A stretch of 52,276 nt of DNA from assembly GCA_019239415.1 (NCBI GenBank), contig JAFAZW010000003.1:1-52276 (forward strand), in the 5' to 3' direction. The DNA comes from Alphaproteobacteria bacterium. Its GTDB lineage: Bacteria > Pseudomonadota > Alphaproteobacteria > Sphingomonadales > Sphingomonadaceae. Both the position numbers and the translations under genes were made by a program. Below the pieces are notes generated by a model. It saw nothing but the letters and a program-made list of their open reading frames with translations. It ran no database searches and was not told the origin of the DNA. Shown piece by piece: positions 1-8,339 of this stretch. Every line of letters starts with the position of its first letter. The stretch's first letter is position 1.

Positions 1-826
<826 letters not shown>

Positions 827-896
827 GTGCTAGTAGACCTGCGCGGCTGGAGGTGAAAGCGGCAATGCAGTAGAATGGCGGCCGGGAGGGAGAAAG

Positions 897-1160
897 ATGC
901 GCCCTAACCTGTCCGATCCGGCGGCGCGCACGGCGTATCGCTGGGAGCTGCTGCGCTTCAGGCGCGGGTGGCGTTGGGCCGGGATCGCCCTCAACTGCGC
1001 GGGTCTGGCGGCTTTGCTCTACAGTCAGCTCGAAGGGCCGCCCCGGCCCGGGCTGCGCATGACGGGGTGGGGGCTGATCGCGGCAGGGTTCGCGATTTTC
1101 GCCTACGTGATCGTCACCCGCACCCGCTACCACAAGGCGCGGATGGCCGAGGCAGGCTGA
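897..1160 (+). CDS. Small two-span membrane protein, function unknown
   Basis: This is an 87-residue protein with a good Shine-Dalgarno (GGGAGGGAG) 5 bases before the ATG. Two hydrophobic segments, around residues 26-44 (WAGIALNCAGLAALLYS) and 56-74 (WGLIAAGFAIFAYVIV), suggest a hairpin in the inner membrane. A basic N-terminal stretch (RWELLRFRRGWR) and basic tail (RTRYHKAR) predict both ends in the cytoplasm. I recognise no family. It lies between the divergent thiC riboswitch and recQ, only 47 bases before the recQ start, so it may share a transcript with recQ. Confidence 0.65.
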   Translation: MRPNLSDPAARTAYRWELLRFRRGWRWAGIALNCAGLAALLYSQLEGPPRPGLRMTGWGLIAAGFAIFAYVIVTRTRYHKARMAEAG

Positions 1161-1207
1161 CGCCGCGCCGCGTTTGCGTTCCGTATGTGTTCTGCTATGG
1201 CGGCGCC

Positions 1208-3019
1208 ATGCGACTCGCGCAAGCCCAACGCCACGGTTACGACGACGCGGTGACCTCCCCCGCGGCGATTCTCCACCAGATGTTCGGATTCACGGCCTTC
1301 CGCGGCGTGCAGGAGGCGGTGGTGGACCGCGTCATGGCGCGCAGGCACACGCTCGCGGTGATGCCCACGGGCGCGGGCAAGTCGCTCTGCTATCAGCTGC
1401 CGGCGCTGGCGCGGGAGGGGACCGCGCTCGTCGTCTCGCCGTTGATCGCCTTGATGCACGACCAGATCCGTTCGGCCGACGCCTTCGGCATCAGGGCCGC
1501 GTCGCTGACGTCCGCCGATCCCGACGAGGAGAGGCAGCAAACGCTGCAGCGGCTCAAGGCGGGCGAGCTCGATCTCCTCTACGTGGCGCCGGAGCGGGCG
1601 AGCACGCCGGCGTTCCGGGCGCTCGCGGCGCGGACGAAGCTGGCGCTGATCGCCGTCGACGAGGCGCATTGCGTCTCGGAATGGGGGCACGACTTCCGGC
1701 CGGACTACCGGCTGCTCAAGCCGCTGCTGGACGCGTTCCCCGAGGTGCCGCGGCTGGCGCTGACGGCGACGGCGGACAAGGCGACGCGGGCGGACATCCT
1801 CGTCCAGCTCGGCATCCCGGACGACGGCCTGATCGTCGCCGGCTTCGACCGGCCGAACATCCGGTACCATGTGCGGCCCCGCGACGGCGTCGGCCAGCAA
1901 CTGAAGGCTTTGCTCGCCGAGCAGCCGGGTCCCGGCATCGTCTACGTGCCGAGCCGCGACAAGGCCGAGAAGCTCGCCGAGCAGCTGTCGACGCCCGGGC
2001 GCCGGGTGCTGCCTTACCATGCCGGGCTCGACCCGCGGGTGCGGGCGCGCAACCAGGCGGCGTTCGTGGCGAGCGAGGACATGGTGATGGTGGCGACCGT
2101 CGCCTTCGGCATGGGCATCGACAAGCCGGACGTGCGCTTCGTCGCGCATGCCGGCATCCCCAAGTCGGTCGAGGCCTATTACCAGGAGACCGGCCGCGCG
2201 GGGCGCGACGGCGAGCCGGCGGAGGCGTGGCTGTTCTGGGGCGCCGAGGATTTCGCCCGGGCGCGGGCGCGGCTGGAGACGGAAGTGCCGGCGGAGCGGC
2301 GCGGCGGCGAGCGGCAGCGGCTGAACGCGCTCGCCGCGATGGTCGAGACGGGAGCGTGCCGGCGGGCGCTGCTGCTCCGCCATTTCGGCGAGCAACCGCC
2401 GGAGCGGTGCGGCAATTGCGACAATTGCCTCGCCCCGCCGGTGACGCTCGACGCGACGGAGACGGCGCGAAAGCTGCTCTCCGCCGCGTTCCGGACCGAG
2501 ATGCGCTTCGGCGTGCAGCATCTGACCGACGTGCTCGCCGGCCGGGAGACGGAGAAGGTGCTGTCGTTCGGCCACCACCGGCTGTCGGTGTTCGGCATTG
2601 CCGGCGAGGAGGAAGTCGCGCTGATCAAGCCGGTGGCGCGGGCGCTGCTGGCGCGCGACGCCTTGCGCGCCGATGCCTATGGCGGGCTCTCCTTCGGGCC
2701 GGCCGCCAAGCCGATCCTCAAGGGCGAGCAGGCGCTGGAGCTGGTCCTGCCGCCGAAGCGGACGCGCCGGGCGCGCGCGAACCGGGACGCCAACCCGGAA
2801 GGCGATCCGCTGTTCGACGCGTTGCGCGCCTGCCGCCGCGACCTCGCCCAGGCCGCGGGCGTGCCGCCTTACGTGATCTTCCACGATTCGACCCTGCGCG
2901 AAATGGCGGCGGTGCGGCCGACGAGCCGGGAGGCGCTGGCGCGGGTGTCGGGCGTCGGCGCGGCGAAGCTGGAAAAATATGGTGAGGCGTTCGTGGAGGT
3001 CGTGCGGGGGTTCGAGTAG
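1208..3019 (+). CDS. recQ: ATP-dependent DNA helicase RecQ
   Basis: This is a superfamily 2 3'-5' DNA helicase for recombination and stalled-fork repair. The 603 residues show the full RecQ layout: motif 0 and Walker A (MPTGAGKSLCYQLPA, about 50-65), DEAH box in DEAHCVSEWGHDFRPDY (about 149), motif IV-VI including YYQETGRAGRDG, the zinc-binding cysteines C-x(n)-CGNCDNC (about 383-407), the RQC winged helix, and a C-terminal HRDC domain (about 535-600, ending VSGVGAAKLEKYGEAFVEVV). The ATG at 1208 gives the usual RecQ length. A GTG at 1250 is a possible alternative, and the longer upstream reading overlaps the preceding gene and has no RecQ homology. The identification is firm; the start is moderately certain. 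Confidence 0.95.
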   Translation: MRLAQAQRHGYDDAVTSPAAILHQMFGFTAFRGVQEAVVDRVMARRHTLAVMPTGAGKSLCYQLPALAREGTALVVSPLIALMHDQIRSADAFGIRAASLTSADPDEERQQTLQRLKAGELDLLYVAPERASTPAFRALAARTKLALIAVDEAHCVSEWGHDFRPDYRLLKPLLDAFPEVPRLALTATADKATRADILVQLGIPDDGLIVAGFDRPNIRYHVRPRDGVGQQLKALLAEQPGPGIVYVPSRDKAEKLAEQLSTPGRRVLPYHAGLDPRVRARNQAAFVASEDMVMVATVAFGMGIDKPDVRFVAHAGIPKSVEAYYQETGRAGRDGEPAEAWLFWGAEDFARARARLETEVPAERRGGERQRLNALAAMVETGACRRALLLRHFGEQPPERCGNCDNCLAPPVTLDATETARKLLSAAFRTEMRFGVQHLTDVLAGRETEKVLSFGHHRLSVFGIAGEEEVALIKPVARALLARDALRADAYGGLSFGPAAKPILKGEQALELVLPPKRTRRARANRDANPEGDPLFDALRACRRDLAQAAGVPPYVIFHDSTLREMAAVRPTSREALARVSGVGAAKLEKYGEAFVEVVRGFE

Positions 3020-3044
3020 CTCCTCCCCGGGACGAGGAGGAGCT
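3018..3044. repeat. GAGGAG hairpin repeat between recQ and the next gene
   Basis: AGCTCCTCC and GGAGGAGCT are perfect 9-base arms around a 9-base loop, beginning at the recQ stop codon. It resembles the hairpins at 12026-12051 and the outer arms of the larger element at 27643-27778, so it is probably a short member of one dispersed family. It could act as a weak terminator or stabilise the recQ mRNA end, but there is no T-tract. Confidence 0.6.
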
Positions 3045-3059
3045 GTTACGGCGCCGCCG

Positions 3060-3464
3060 ATGAGGAAGCTCGACGAGACGACCTGGGTCGCGGGGCAGAT
3101 CCGCCCGGAGGACGTGCCGGAGATCGCCGCTCGCGGCATCCGCACCATCGTCAACAACCGCCCGAACGACGAGGAGCCGGGGCAGCCGCGCGCGGGCGAG
3201 ATCGAGGCGGCGGCGCGGGCGGCGGGGCTCGGCTATCGCTGGATCCCGGTGGCGCATGGGCTGAGGCCGGAGCAGATCGAGGATATGGCGGAGGCGCTCG
3301 AGGCGGGGCCGGCGCTGATCTTCTGCCGGTCGGGGACGCGCTCCGCCTACCTCTGGGCGTTGGCGCGGTCGCGCCGCGGCACGGGCGGGGACACGCTGCT
3401 GCGGCAGGCGGCGGACGCCGGCTACGACCTCACCTCGATCCGGCGGCTGCTCGGCGCTAGTTGA
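3060..3464 (+). CDS. TIGR01244-type protein tyrosine phosphatase-like / sulfurtransferase-like protein
   Basis: This 134-residue protein resembles the TIGR01244/DUF442 (BLH phosphatase-like) family. It opens with the typical MRKLDETTWVAGQIRPEDV, then IRTIVNNRPNDEEPGQP, and carries the signature loop FCRSGTRSAYLWAL around residues 87-100. The CRSGTRS loop is the phosphate-binding loop; its Cys is the presumed nucleophile. In other bacteria this domain is fused or adjacent to ETHE1-like persulfide dioxygenases or beta-lactamase-fold hydrolases, but none is seen here. The ATG at 3060 was chosen because the family begins at this point; the longer open frame runs back into recQ and the repeat. Its last codons overlap by 8 bases the convergent ABC permease. 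The substrate is unknown. Confidence 0.8.
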   Translation: MRKLDETTWVAGQIRPEDVPEIAARGIRTIVNNRPNDEEPGQPRAGEIEAAARAAGLGYRWIPVAHGLRPEQIEDMAEALEAGPALIFCRSGTRSAYLWALARSRRGTGGDTLLRQAADAGYDLTSIRRLLGAS

Positions 3465-4308
3465 TGTCCTGCCGCCGGAAGGCGGCGAAGGCGGCGGCGC
3501 CGAGGGCGGCGGTCCAGGCGCCGGCGACGGCCAGCGAGGTAGTCCAGTCCAGCGCGACGATGCTGCCGTCCGGGAAGGGCGTGCGGTGGGGGGCGCCCTC
3601 GGTCACCCAGGACGCGAGGTTGACGAGGTGGTAGCCGGGGAGGGCGTGGTAGAGGCCCCAGACGAGGCTCGGCGCATAGGGCGAGAGATAGGGGCCGAGC
3701 TGCACGAACAGCTTCTCGACGATCGCGACGACGACGCCGATCACGAGGGCCGCGATCGTCGAGCGGGTGAGGATGGCGGCGAGGCCGACCGAGGCGAGGG
3801 TGAACAGGAAGGGGGCGAGGCCGGCGAGCGCGGCGCGTCCGTGCGCATCGAGGATCGCGGAGGCCGTGACGCCGGTCGGGACGGCGCGGCCGCGGACGGC
3901 GCCTTCGATCCAGGTGAAGAGCAGGGAGATCCCCGCCGTCAGCAGGAAGGCGGCGAGGAAGAGCAGGACGATCAGCGCGACCTTGGCGAGGAGGAGCGAG
4001 GTGCGCGAGCGGTGCGGGATGACGAGCTTCCACGTGTTCCAGCCATATTCGCCGGCGATCGCCACCGCGACGTAGGCGCCGATGAGGAGGCGGCCGATCG
4101 TCTGGTCCGGAAGCTTCCAGATGATCGCGGTCTGGCTGATCCAGTCCGCCGCACCCGGCGGCTTCGAGGGCCCGCCGCCGTGCGCGGCGGCGACGGCGAT
4201 CGCGATCAGATAGGCGACCAGGAACAGGACCGGGTAGAGCCAGACGAGGAACCAGGTCGCCTTGTGCCGGGTGAGCTTCAGCCGTTCGGCCGCGAGCGCG
4301 TCAAGCAT
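3457..4308 (-). CDS. ABC-2 type exporter, permease subunit
   Basis: This is a 283-residue integral membrane protein with about six hydrophobic spans (for example residues 18-42, 72-90, 106-132, 155-200 and 250-277). It starts MLDALAAERLKLTRHKATW, the common opening of ABC-2 permeases of the BcrB/NatB kind, in which a cytoplasmic helix with a basic KLTRHK stretch precedes the first span. Its ATG overlaps the end of the ATPase gene by 8 bases, so the two are translated together as one exporter. No substrate can be read from the sequence. The 3' end overlaps the convergent phosphatase-like gene by 8 bases. Confidence 0.85.
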   Translation of the reverse strand: MLDALAAERLKLTRHKATWFLVWLYPVLFLVAYLIAIAVAAAHGGGPSKPPGAADWISQTAIIWKLPDQTIGRLLIGAYVAVAIAGEYGWNTWKLVIPHRSRTSLLLAKVALIVLLFLAAFLLTAGISLLFTWIEGAVRGRAVPTGVTASAILDAHGRAALAGLAPFLFTLASVGLAAILTRSTIAALVIGVVVAIVEKLFVQLGPYLSPYAPSLVWGLYHALPGYHLVNLASWVTEGAPHRTPFPDGSIVALDWTTSLAVAGAWTAALGAAAFAAFRRQDIN

Positions 4309-5233
4309 CGTCCGTCTCCGGCTGGGTGATCGCGAGGAACACCTCCTCGAGGTTGCGCTGCTCCGCGGCGAGGCCGAACAGCTGTGCGCCGGCGCCGATC
4401 AGCCGCCGCGCCACTTCGGGCGCCTCGTCGCGCGTGGCGCCGACGACGAGGGCGTCGCCGCTCCGCTCGACCGACCAGCGGGCGGCGAGCGCCGCCTCGG
4501 CGATGTCGAGCGGCGCCGCCTCGACGCGCAGCCCGGCCTCCTGGCGCAGCAGGTCGGCGATGCGCGCCTCGCGAACCACCTCGCCCTTGCTGATGATGGC
4601 GACGCGGTCGCAGACCTGCTGGACCTCGTGGAGCAGGTGGCTGGAGAGGAACACGGTTTTGCGGTGATCGGCCGCGAGACCGCGGATCAGCGCGCGCATC
4701 TCCTGGATGCCGGCGACGTCGAGGCCGTTCACCGGCTCGTCGAGGATGACGATGTCGGGGTCGTGGAGCAACGCGGCGGCGACGCCGAGCCGCTGGCGCA
4801 TGCCGGTCGAATAGCCCTTCACCTTGCGCTTCGCGTCCTTGGCGAGGCCGACCTGGTCGAGCAGGCTATCGATACGATCCGCGTCGGTGGGAGCGCCGTG
4901 CGTGCTGGCCACCACTTCGAGGTTCCGGCGGCCGGAGAGGAAGGGATAGAAGGCGCCGCCGTCGACCAGCGAGCCGACCCGCTTCAGCACCGCCGGATGG
5001 CGCCGCAGGTCCTCGCCGAAGAGGCGCACCTCGCCGCCCGTCGGCGCGATGAGGCCGAGCGTCATGCGGATGGTCGTGCTCTTGCCCGCGCCGTTGGGGC
5101 CGAGGAAGCCGTACACTTCGCCCGGCGCGACGCTGAGGCTGACGTCGCGGACGGCGCGGACGCCCTTGCCGCGGCGGCCGTAGGTCTTGCTGAGATTGAC
5201 CAGCTCCAGCGCCGGCGCCTGCGGGTCGCTCAT
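4301..5233 (-). CDS. ABC exporter ATP-binding subunit (BcrA/NatA type)
   Basis: This 310-residue ATPase powers the membrane partner encoded next to it. Visible motifs are Walker A GPNGAGKST (about 45-53), the Q-loop region, a degenerate signature KGYSTGMRQRLGVA (about 142-155), Walker B DIVILDEPVNGLD (about 161-173) and the H-loop SSHLLHEVQQ. The C-terminal 90 residues form the extra domain usual in drug or Na+ exporters. Signature degeneracy (YSTGM rather than LSGGQ) is normal in the BcrA/DrrA group. About 220 bases of upstream DNA hold a TTGACA box on the coding strand (5295-5290), a CCAAC-N5-GTTGG palindrome (5256-5270) and the 70-bp element at 5305-5374. Confidence 0.9.
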   Translation of the reverse strand: MSDPQAPALELVNLSKTYGRRGKGVRAVRDVSLSVAPGEVYGFLGPNGAGKSTTIRMTLGLIAPTGGEVRLFGEDLRRHPAVLKRVGSLVDGGAFYPFLSGRRNLEVVASTHGAPTDADRIDSLLDQVGLAKDAKRKVKGYSTGMRQRLGVAAALLHDPDIVILDEPVNGLDVAGIQEMRALIRGLAADHRKTVFLSSHLLHEVQQVCDRVAIISKGEVVREARIADLLRQEAGLRVEAAPLDIAEAALAARWSVERSGDALVVGATRDEAPEVARRLIGAGAQLFGLAAEQRNLEEVFLAITQPETDDA

Positions 5234-5304
5234 CGGCCGCTCATCCCCTGCTGATCCAACGGTGTGTTGGTGCTTTCATACAGCGGCGGTGTCAAGCAGG
5301 CGCA

Positions 5305-5374
5305 GATAAGTGCACTGTCACCGTTTTGACGAAACATTACGGTGACGAAACATTACGGTGACAGTGCACGTATC
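5305..5374. repeat. 70-bp inverted-repeat element with an internal 16-bp tandem repeat
   Basis: The left arm GATAAGTGCACTGTCACCGT (5305-5324) matches the reverse complement of the right arm (5355-5374) at 19 of 20 positions. Between and partly within the arms, GACGAAACATTACGGT occurs twice in direct tandem (5328-5343 and 5344-5359), so the box ACGGTGAC appears three times, twice direct and once inverted. It lies between the ABC exporter start and the ribA stop. It could be a REP/RAYT-type mobile palindrome, a MITE remnant, or a multi-site operator for the exporter. Confidence 0.8.
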
Positions 5375-5457
5375 TTACCGTCGAAGTCTCGCGGGCTCGC
5401 CTACCCGCCCCCGCCCTCCCCTCGGGGAAGGGAGGTTGGAGGCACGGCGTCATGGCG

Positions 5458-6519
5458 TCAGAGCTGGTGGCCGCTGCGAAGGCGCTTGGTGTCGAGATAG
5501 GCCTGGTTGTGGGGGTTGCCGCCGGCCTGAAGGGCGACCCGTTCGGCCACGCGGATGCCGGCGGCCTCGAGCCCCGCCACCTTGCGCGGATTGTTGGTGA
5601 GGAGGCGCACCTCCGCCTGGCCGAGCAGGCGGAGCATCGCGGCGGCGACGCCGAAGTCGCGCTCGTCGTCGGCGAAGCCGAGGCGGAGATTCGCGTCCAC
5701 CGTGTCGAAGCCCTGGTCCTGGAGCGCGTAGGCCCGGAGCTTGTTGACGAGGCCGATGCCGCGGCCCTCCTGGCGCAGGTAGAGAAGGATTCCCCAGCCG
5801 GCGGCGGCGATCGCGGCGAGGGCGGCGCCGAGCTGCGGGCCGCAATCGCATTTCAGCGACCCGAGCACATCGCCGGTCAGGCATTCGCTGTGCAGGCGGA
5901 CGAGCGGGGGCATGCCGTTGGGGGCACCGGTGAGAAGGGCGACGTGCTCGGCCGCGTCCTCGTCGGAGCGGAAGGCGACGATCTCGCCTTTCTCGGCGGC
6001 ATGGGTGGGAAGCCGGGCGCGGGAGGCGATGCGAAGCGCCGGCGCCCGCTCGAACTGCTCGACGTCCGAGGCCGTCAGCCTGGTCGCCGTCTCGCCGGAG
6101 CGGCCTCCGACGAAGAACGCCGGGAGCAGGCCGGCGCGCCGCGCCAGCGCCATGGCGGCGACCGCCGCATGGTCGCCGCCGACTGGAATCGCGCGGAACG
6201 GCCCCTTGAGGGGGTGGGCGAGGTCGAGCGCGGGGTCCGCGACGGCGACCGCCTCGGCGAGGTCCAGCCACGACGTGCGGGCGATCCGCACCGGCCCCGT
6301 CGGCGTCCCGTCGACCTGGTTGGCGAGCTTCAGCGTCACGGCGCGATTGCCCGAGACGAGCAGATCGGCCGGCCCTTCGGCGTCGAAGGCGGCAAGCGCC
6401 GCGTCGTCGGCCGTCTCGACCGCGAGGAAGGCGGTGCCGTCGATCGTCACCGGCCAGCCGCGGCGGAGCGCATCGACGGCGCGGGCGACGGCGCGGGGGT
6501 CGGCGGCGGCTGGCGTCAC
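5458..6519 (-). CDS. ribA: GTP cyclohydrolase II (riboflavin synthesis)
   Basis: RibA opens the imidazole ring of GTP, the first step of riboflavin synthesis. The catalytic domain fills roughly residues 150-353: [20 protein letters not shown] supplies the three zinc cysteines, followed by [38 protein letters not shown] and [17 protein letters not shown]. In front is an extra region of about 150 residues ([20 protein letters not shown]...) reminiscent of a degenerate DHBP synthase (RibB) domain without its catalytic signature; that relation is only an inference. The GTG at 6519 overlaps the xthA stop as GTGA, so the two genes are translationally coupled. The longer open frame upstream runs through xthA in another frame and is spurious. 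Confidence 0.93.
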   Translation of the reverse strand: MTPAAADPRAVARAVDALRRGWPVTIDGTAFLAVETADDAALAAFDAEGPADLLVSGNRAVTLKLANQVDGTPTGPVRIARTSWLDLAEAVAVADPALDLAHPLKGPFRAIPVGGDHAAVAAMALARRAGLLPAFFVGGRSGETATRLTASDVEQFERAPALRIASRARLPTHAAEKGEIVAFRSDEDAAEHVALLTGAPNGMPPLVRLHSECLTGDVLGSLKCDCGPQLGAALAAIAAAGWGILLYLRQEGRGIGLVNKLRAYALQDQGFDTVDANLRLGFADDERDFGVAAAMLRLLGQAEVRLLTNNPRKVAGLEAAGIRVAERVALQAGGNPHNQAYLDTKRLRSGHQL

Positions 6520-7304
6520 ACCGCGAATTCCGTCACCAGCGGCACGTGGTCGGAAGGCCGCTCCCAGCTGCGGCAGGGCTCGTGCACGGCATGGGCGACG
6601 GCGTGCGCGGCCACGTCCGGCGTCGCCCACATATGGTCGAGGCGGCGGCCGCGGTCGTTCTTCGTCCAGTCCGGCGAGCGGTAGCTCCACCAGGTGTGGA
6701 GCCGGCCGGGCGCGGGATGGAAGTGCCGGCCGAGGTCGACCCAGTCGTTGCTCGCCTGGAGGGCGGTCAGCGCTTCCACTTCGACGGGCGTGTGGCTGAC
6801 GACGGTGAGCAATTGCTTGTGGCTCCAGACGTCGCATTCCAGGGGCGCGACGTTGAAGTCGCCGACCATGATCGTGGGGCAGCGGCACGCCTCCGACCAG
6901 CGGGTCATGCGGGCGATGAAGTCGAGCTTCTGGCCGAACTTGGGGTTCGCCTCGCGATCCGGCACGTCGCCGCCGGCGGGGATGTAGACATTCTCGAGCC
7001 GGATGCCGCCCGGGAGACGCACGCCGATGTGCCGCGCCTCGCCATTCGCCTGCCAGTCGTGGCGCTCCTCCTCCTCGACCGGGAGCTTCGAGAGGATCGC
7101 GACGCCGTGGTGCATGCGCTGGCCGCAGACGATCTGGTGCACGTAGCCGCGCGCCGCGAAGGAGCCGCCGGGGAAGAGATCGTCGGTGACCTTGGTCTCC
7201 TGGAGGCAGAGGATGTCCGGCCGCTCCTCGTCGAGGAACCGCTCGACGATCGAAAGGCGCGCGCGGACGGAGTTGATGTTCCAGGAGGCGATCTTGAGGG
7301 ACAT
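6516..7304 (-). CDS. xthA: Exodeoxyribonuclease III / AP endonuclease
   Basis: This 262-residue Mg2+-dependent endonuclease-exonuclease-phosphatase domain protein acts in base excision repair by cutting 5' of abasic sites. The motifs are all present: [12 protein letters not shown] (6-17), CLQETKV with the metal Glu (33-39), [26 protein letters not shown] (about 145-160), the RRLDHMWAT segment with conserved Asp, and the final [10 protein letters not shown] with the catalytic His. The length equals the family norm. It is the first gene of a two-gene unit with ribA, overlapping it by 4 bases. No signs of damage. Confidence 0.95.
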   Translation of the reverse strand: MSLKIASWNINSVRARLSIVERFLDEERPDILCLQETKVTDDLFPGGSFAARGYVHQIVCGQRMHHGVAILSKLPVEEEERHDWQANGEARHIGVRLPGGIRLENVYIPAGGDVPDREANPKFGQKLDFIARMTRWSEACRCPTIMVGDFNVAPLECDVWSHKQLLTVVSHTPVEVEALTALQASNDWVDLGRHFHPAPGRLHTWWSYRSPDWTKNDRGRRLDHMWATPDVAAHAVAHAVHEPCRSWERPSDHVPLVTEFAV

Positions 7305-7376
7305 GGGGGGGATTTAGGGAGTGCCGCGGGCGGAGTCACCAGCAAGTGGCTCCCCATCCGTCAGGACGGGGGAACT

Positions 7377-7421
7377 CCCAAAAAGCAAAGGCCCCCGCTC
7401 CGGGGGCGTGGAGCGGGGGCC
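7377..7421 (-). terminator. Rho-independent terminator, minus strand, probably for lolA
   Basis: On the minus strand GGCCCCCGCTCC and GGAGCGGGGGCC (12-bp perfect stem, 7421-7410 and 7401-7390, 8-base loop) are followed by TTTGCTTTTT. It lies about 130 bases past the lolA stop and before xthA, so it should end the lolA transcript and separate it from xthA-ribA. Nothing else is evident in 7425-7550. Confidence 0.85.
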
Positions 7422-7551
7422 AACCAGGCGTTGTTCACGCGAGGCTCGGTCGCAGGCGCCTCGTCGGGCAACAGGGGGAAATCCCGACGGCGACTTCCCG
7501 CGACCGCATGGCCTTCTCTAGCGCCGCCAAGCTGTCGGGAGGATGAATGAA

Positions 7552-8181
7552 TTAACCGATCGTCCGGCCGGTGCGCGGGTCGGTCCAGCGGAAGGCGGTG
7601 TCGGCGACGGGGACATTGAAGCGCTGGTTCGACAGGCGGACGGTGGTCTGGTTGTTCTGGGAATCGAGCACCGTCCAGGCCTGGAGCGTCAACCCGGCCG
7701 GGCCGCCGCCCTTAGCGAAGGCGAGCGTGATCGTGCCGAATTCGGGCCGCTGCGGATCGCGCGCGGAGATGACGATCGCGCCGGCATCGTCGCGCACCAC
7801 CCGGGCGATGCGCGACAGATCGGGCCGCGCGTTGAGCACCACCGAGAGCGGCGAGTTGACGATCGGCAGGCGCTGGACGCGCTTCACCTGATAGTCGACG
7901 ACGTGGATCGCCTTGCCGTCGCCGACGACGAGCAGCGGCACGCCCTTCTGATATTCGAAGCGCATCCGCGCCGGGCGCTTCAAGGTGAGGGTGCCGTTGA
8001 GCGAGCGGCCGCGACGGTCGGTCTGGACGAAATTTGCGGTCATCGAGGCGACGGCGCGGAAGTGGGCCTGGACGCGCTCCAGCGCCGGCGACGGCTGCGC
8101 GGCGGCGGCGACGGCGCTCGGCACGGGGAGCGCGGCGGCGGCCGGAAGCGCGGCGAGCAGGAGCGTCTTGAAACGCAGCAT
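7552..8181 (-). CDS. lolA: Outer-membrane lipoprotein carrier protein LolA
   Basis: LolA is the periplasmic chaperone that carries lipoproteins from LolCDE to the outer membrane. The 209-residue product starts with a clear Sec signal peptide (MLRFKTLLLAALPAAAALPVPSAVA, likely cut near residue 25-27). The mature part has family features: ALERVQAHFRAVASMTANFVQTDRRG, LTLKRPARMRFEYQKG, LLVVGDGKAIHVVDYQ, and the strand pattern through VLDSQNNQTTVRLSNQRFN. The length fits the family. A CGGAG Shine-Dalgarno precedes the ATG by 6 bases. It lies downstream of ftsK on the same strand, a common proteobacterial neighbourhood, with 158 bases between them. Confidence 0.93.
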   Translation of the reverse strand: MLRFKTLLLAALPAAAALPVPSAVAAAAQPSPALERVQAHFRAVASMTANFVQTDRRGRSLNGTLTLKRPARMRFEYQKGVPLLVVGDGKAIHVVDYQVKRVQRLPIVNSPLSVVLNARPDLSRIARVVRDDAGAIVISARDPQRPEFGTITLAFAKGGGPAGLTLQAWTVLDSQNNQTTVRLSNQRFNVPVADTAFRWTDPRTGRTIG

Positions 8182-8339
8182 GGAGGACTCCGTATCTGGG
8201 AATTGCCGAGGCGGCTATCGTTACGCCCTTGAATGCGGTGTGAACCCGGGAGGTTCCGGCAATGGTGAATCGGAGATCTGCGTCACTGGAACCCGTTCGT
8301 CCCGAGCGAGGGTGGCGATTGCGCCGACGTGGCCCAACC

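Noticed and set aside
1127-3157. 676-residue open frame antisense to recQ
   Set aside because: Arg/Gly/His/Pro-rich shadow of recQ caused by high GC; recQ has complete motifs in the opposite frame.
5290-5295. TTGACA box as a sigma-70 promoter of the ABC exporter
   Set aside because: No acceptable -10 hexamer at 16-18 bases on the minus strand; kept only as a remark in the ATPase entry.
5408-5440. CCCTCCCCTCGGGGAAGGGAGG near the ribA end as a terminator
   Set aside because: Stem contains mismatches and no T-tract follows on the minus strand.
8293-8312. CGTTCGTCCCGAGCGAGG as another REP copy between lolA and ftsK
   Set aside because: Matches only the first half of the palindrome and lacks the GTCGAAGG half; could be chance.
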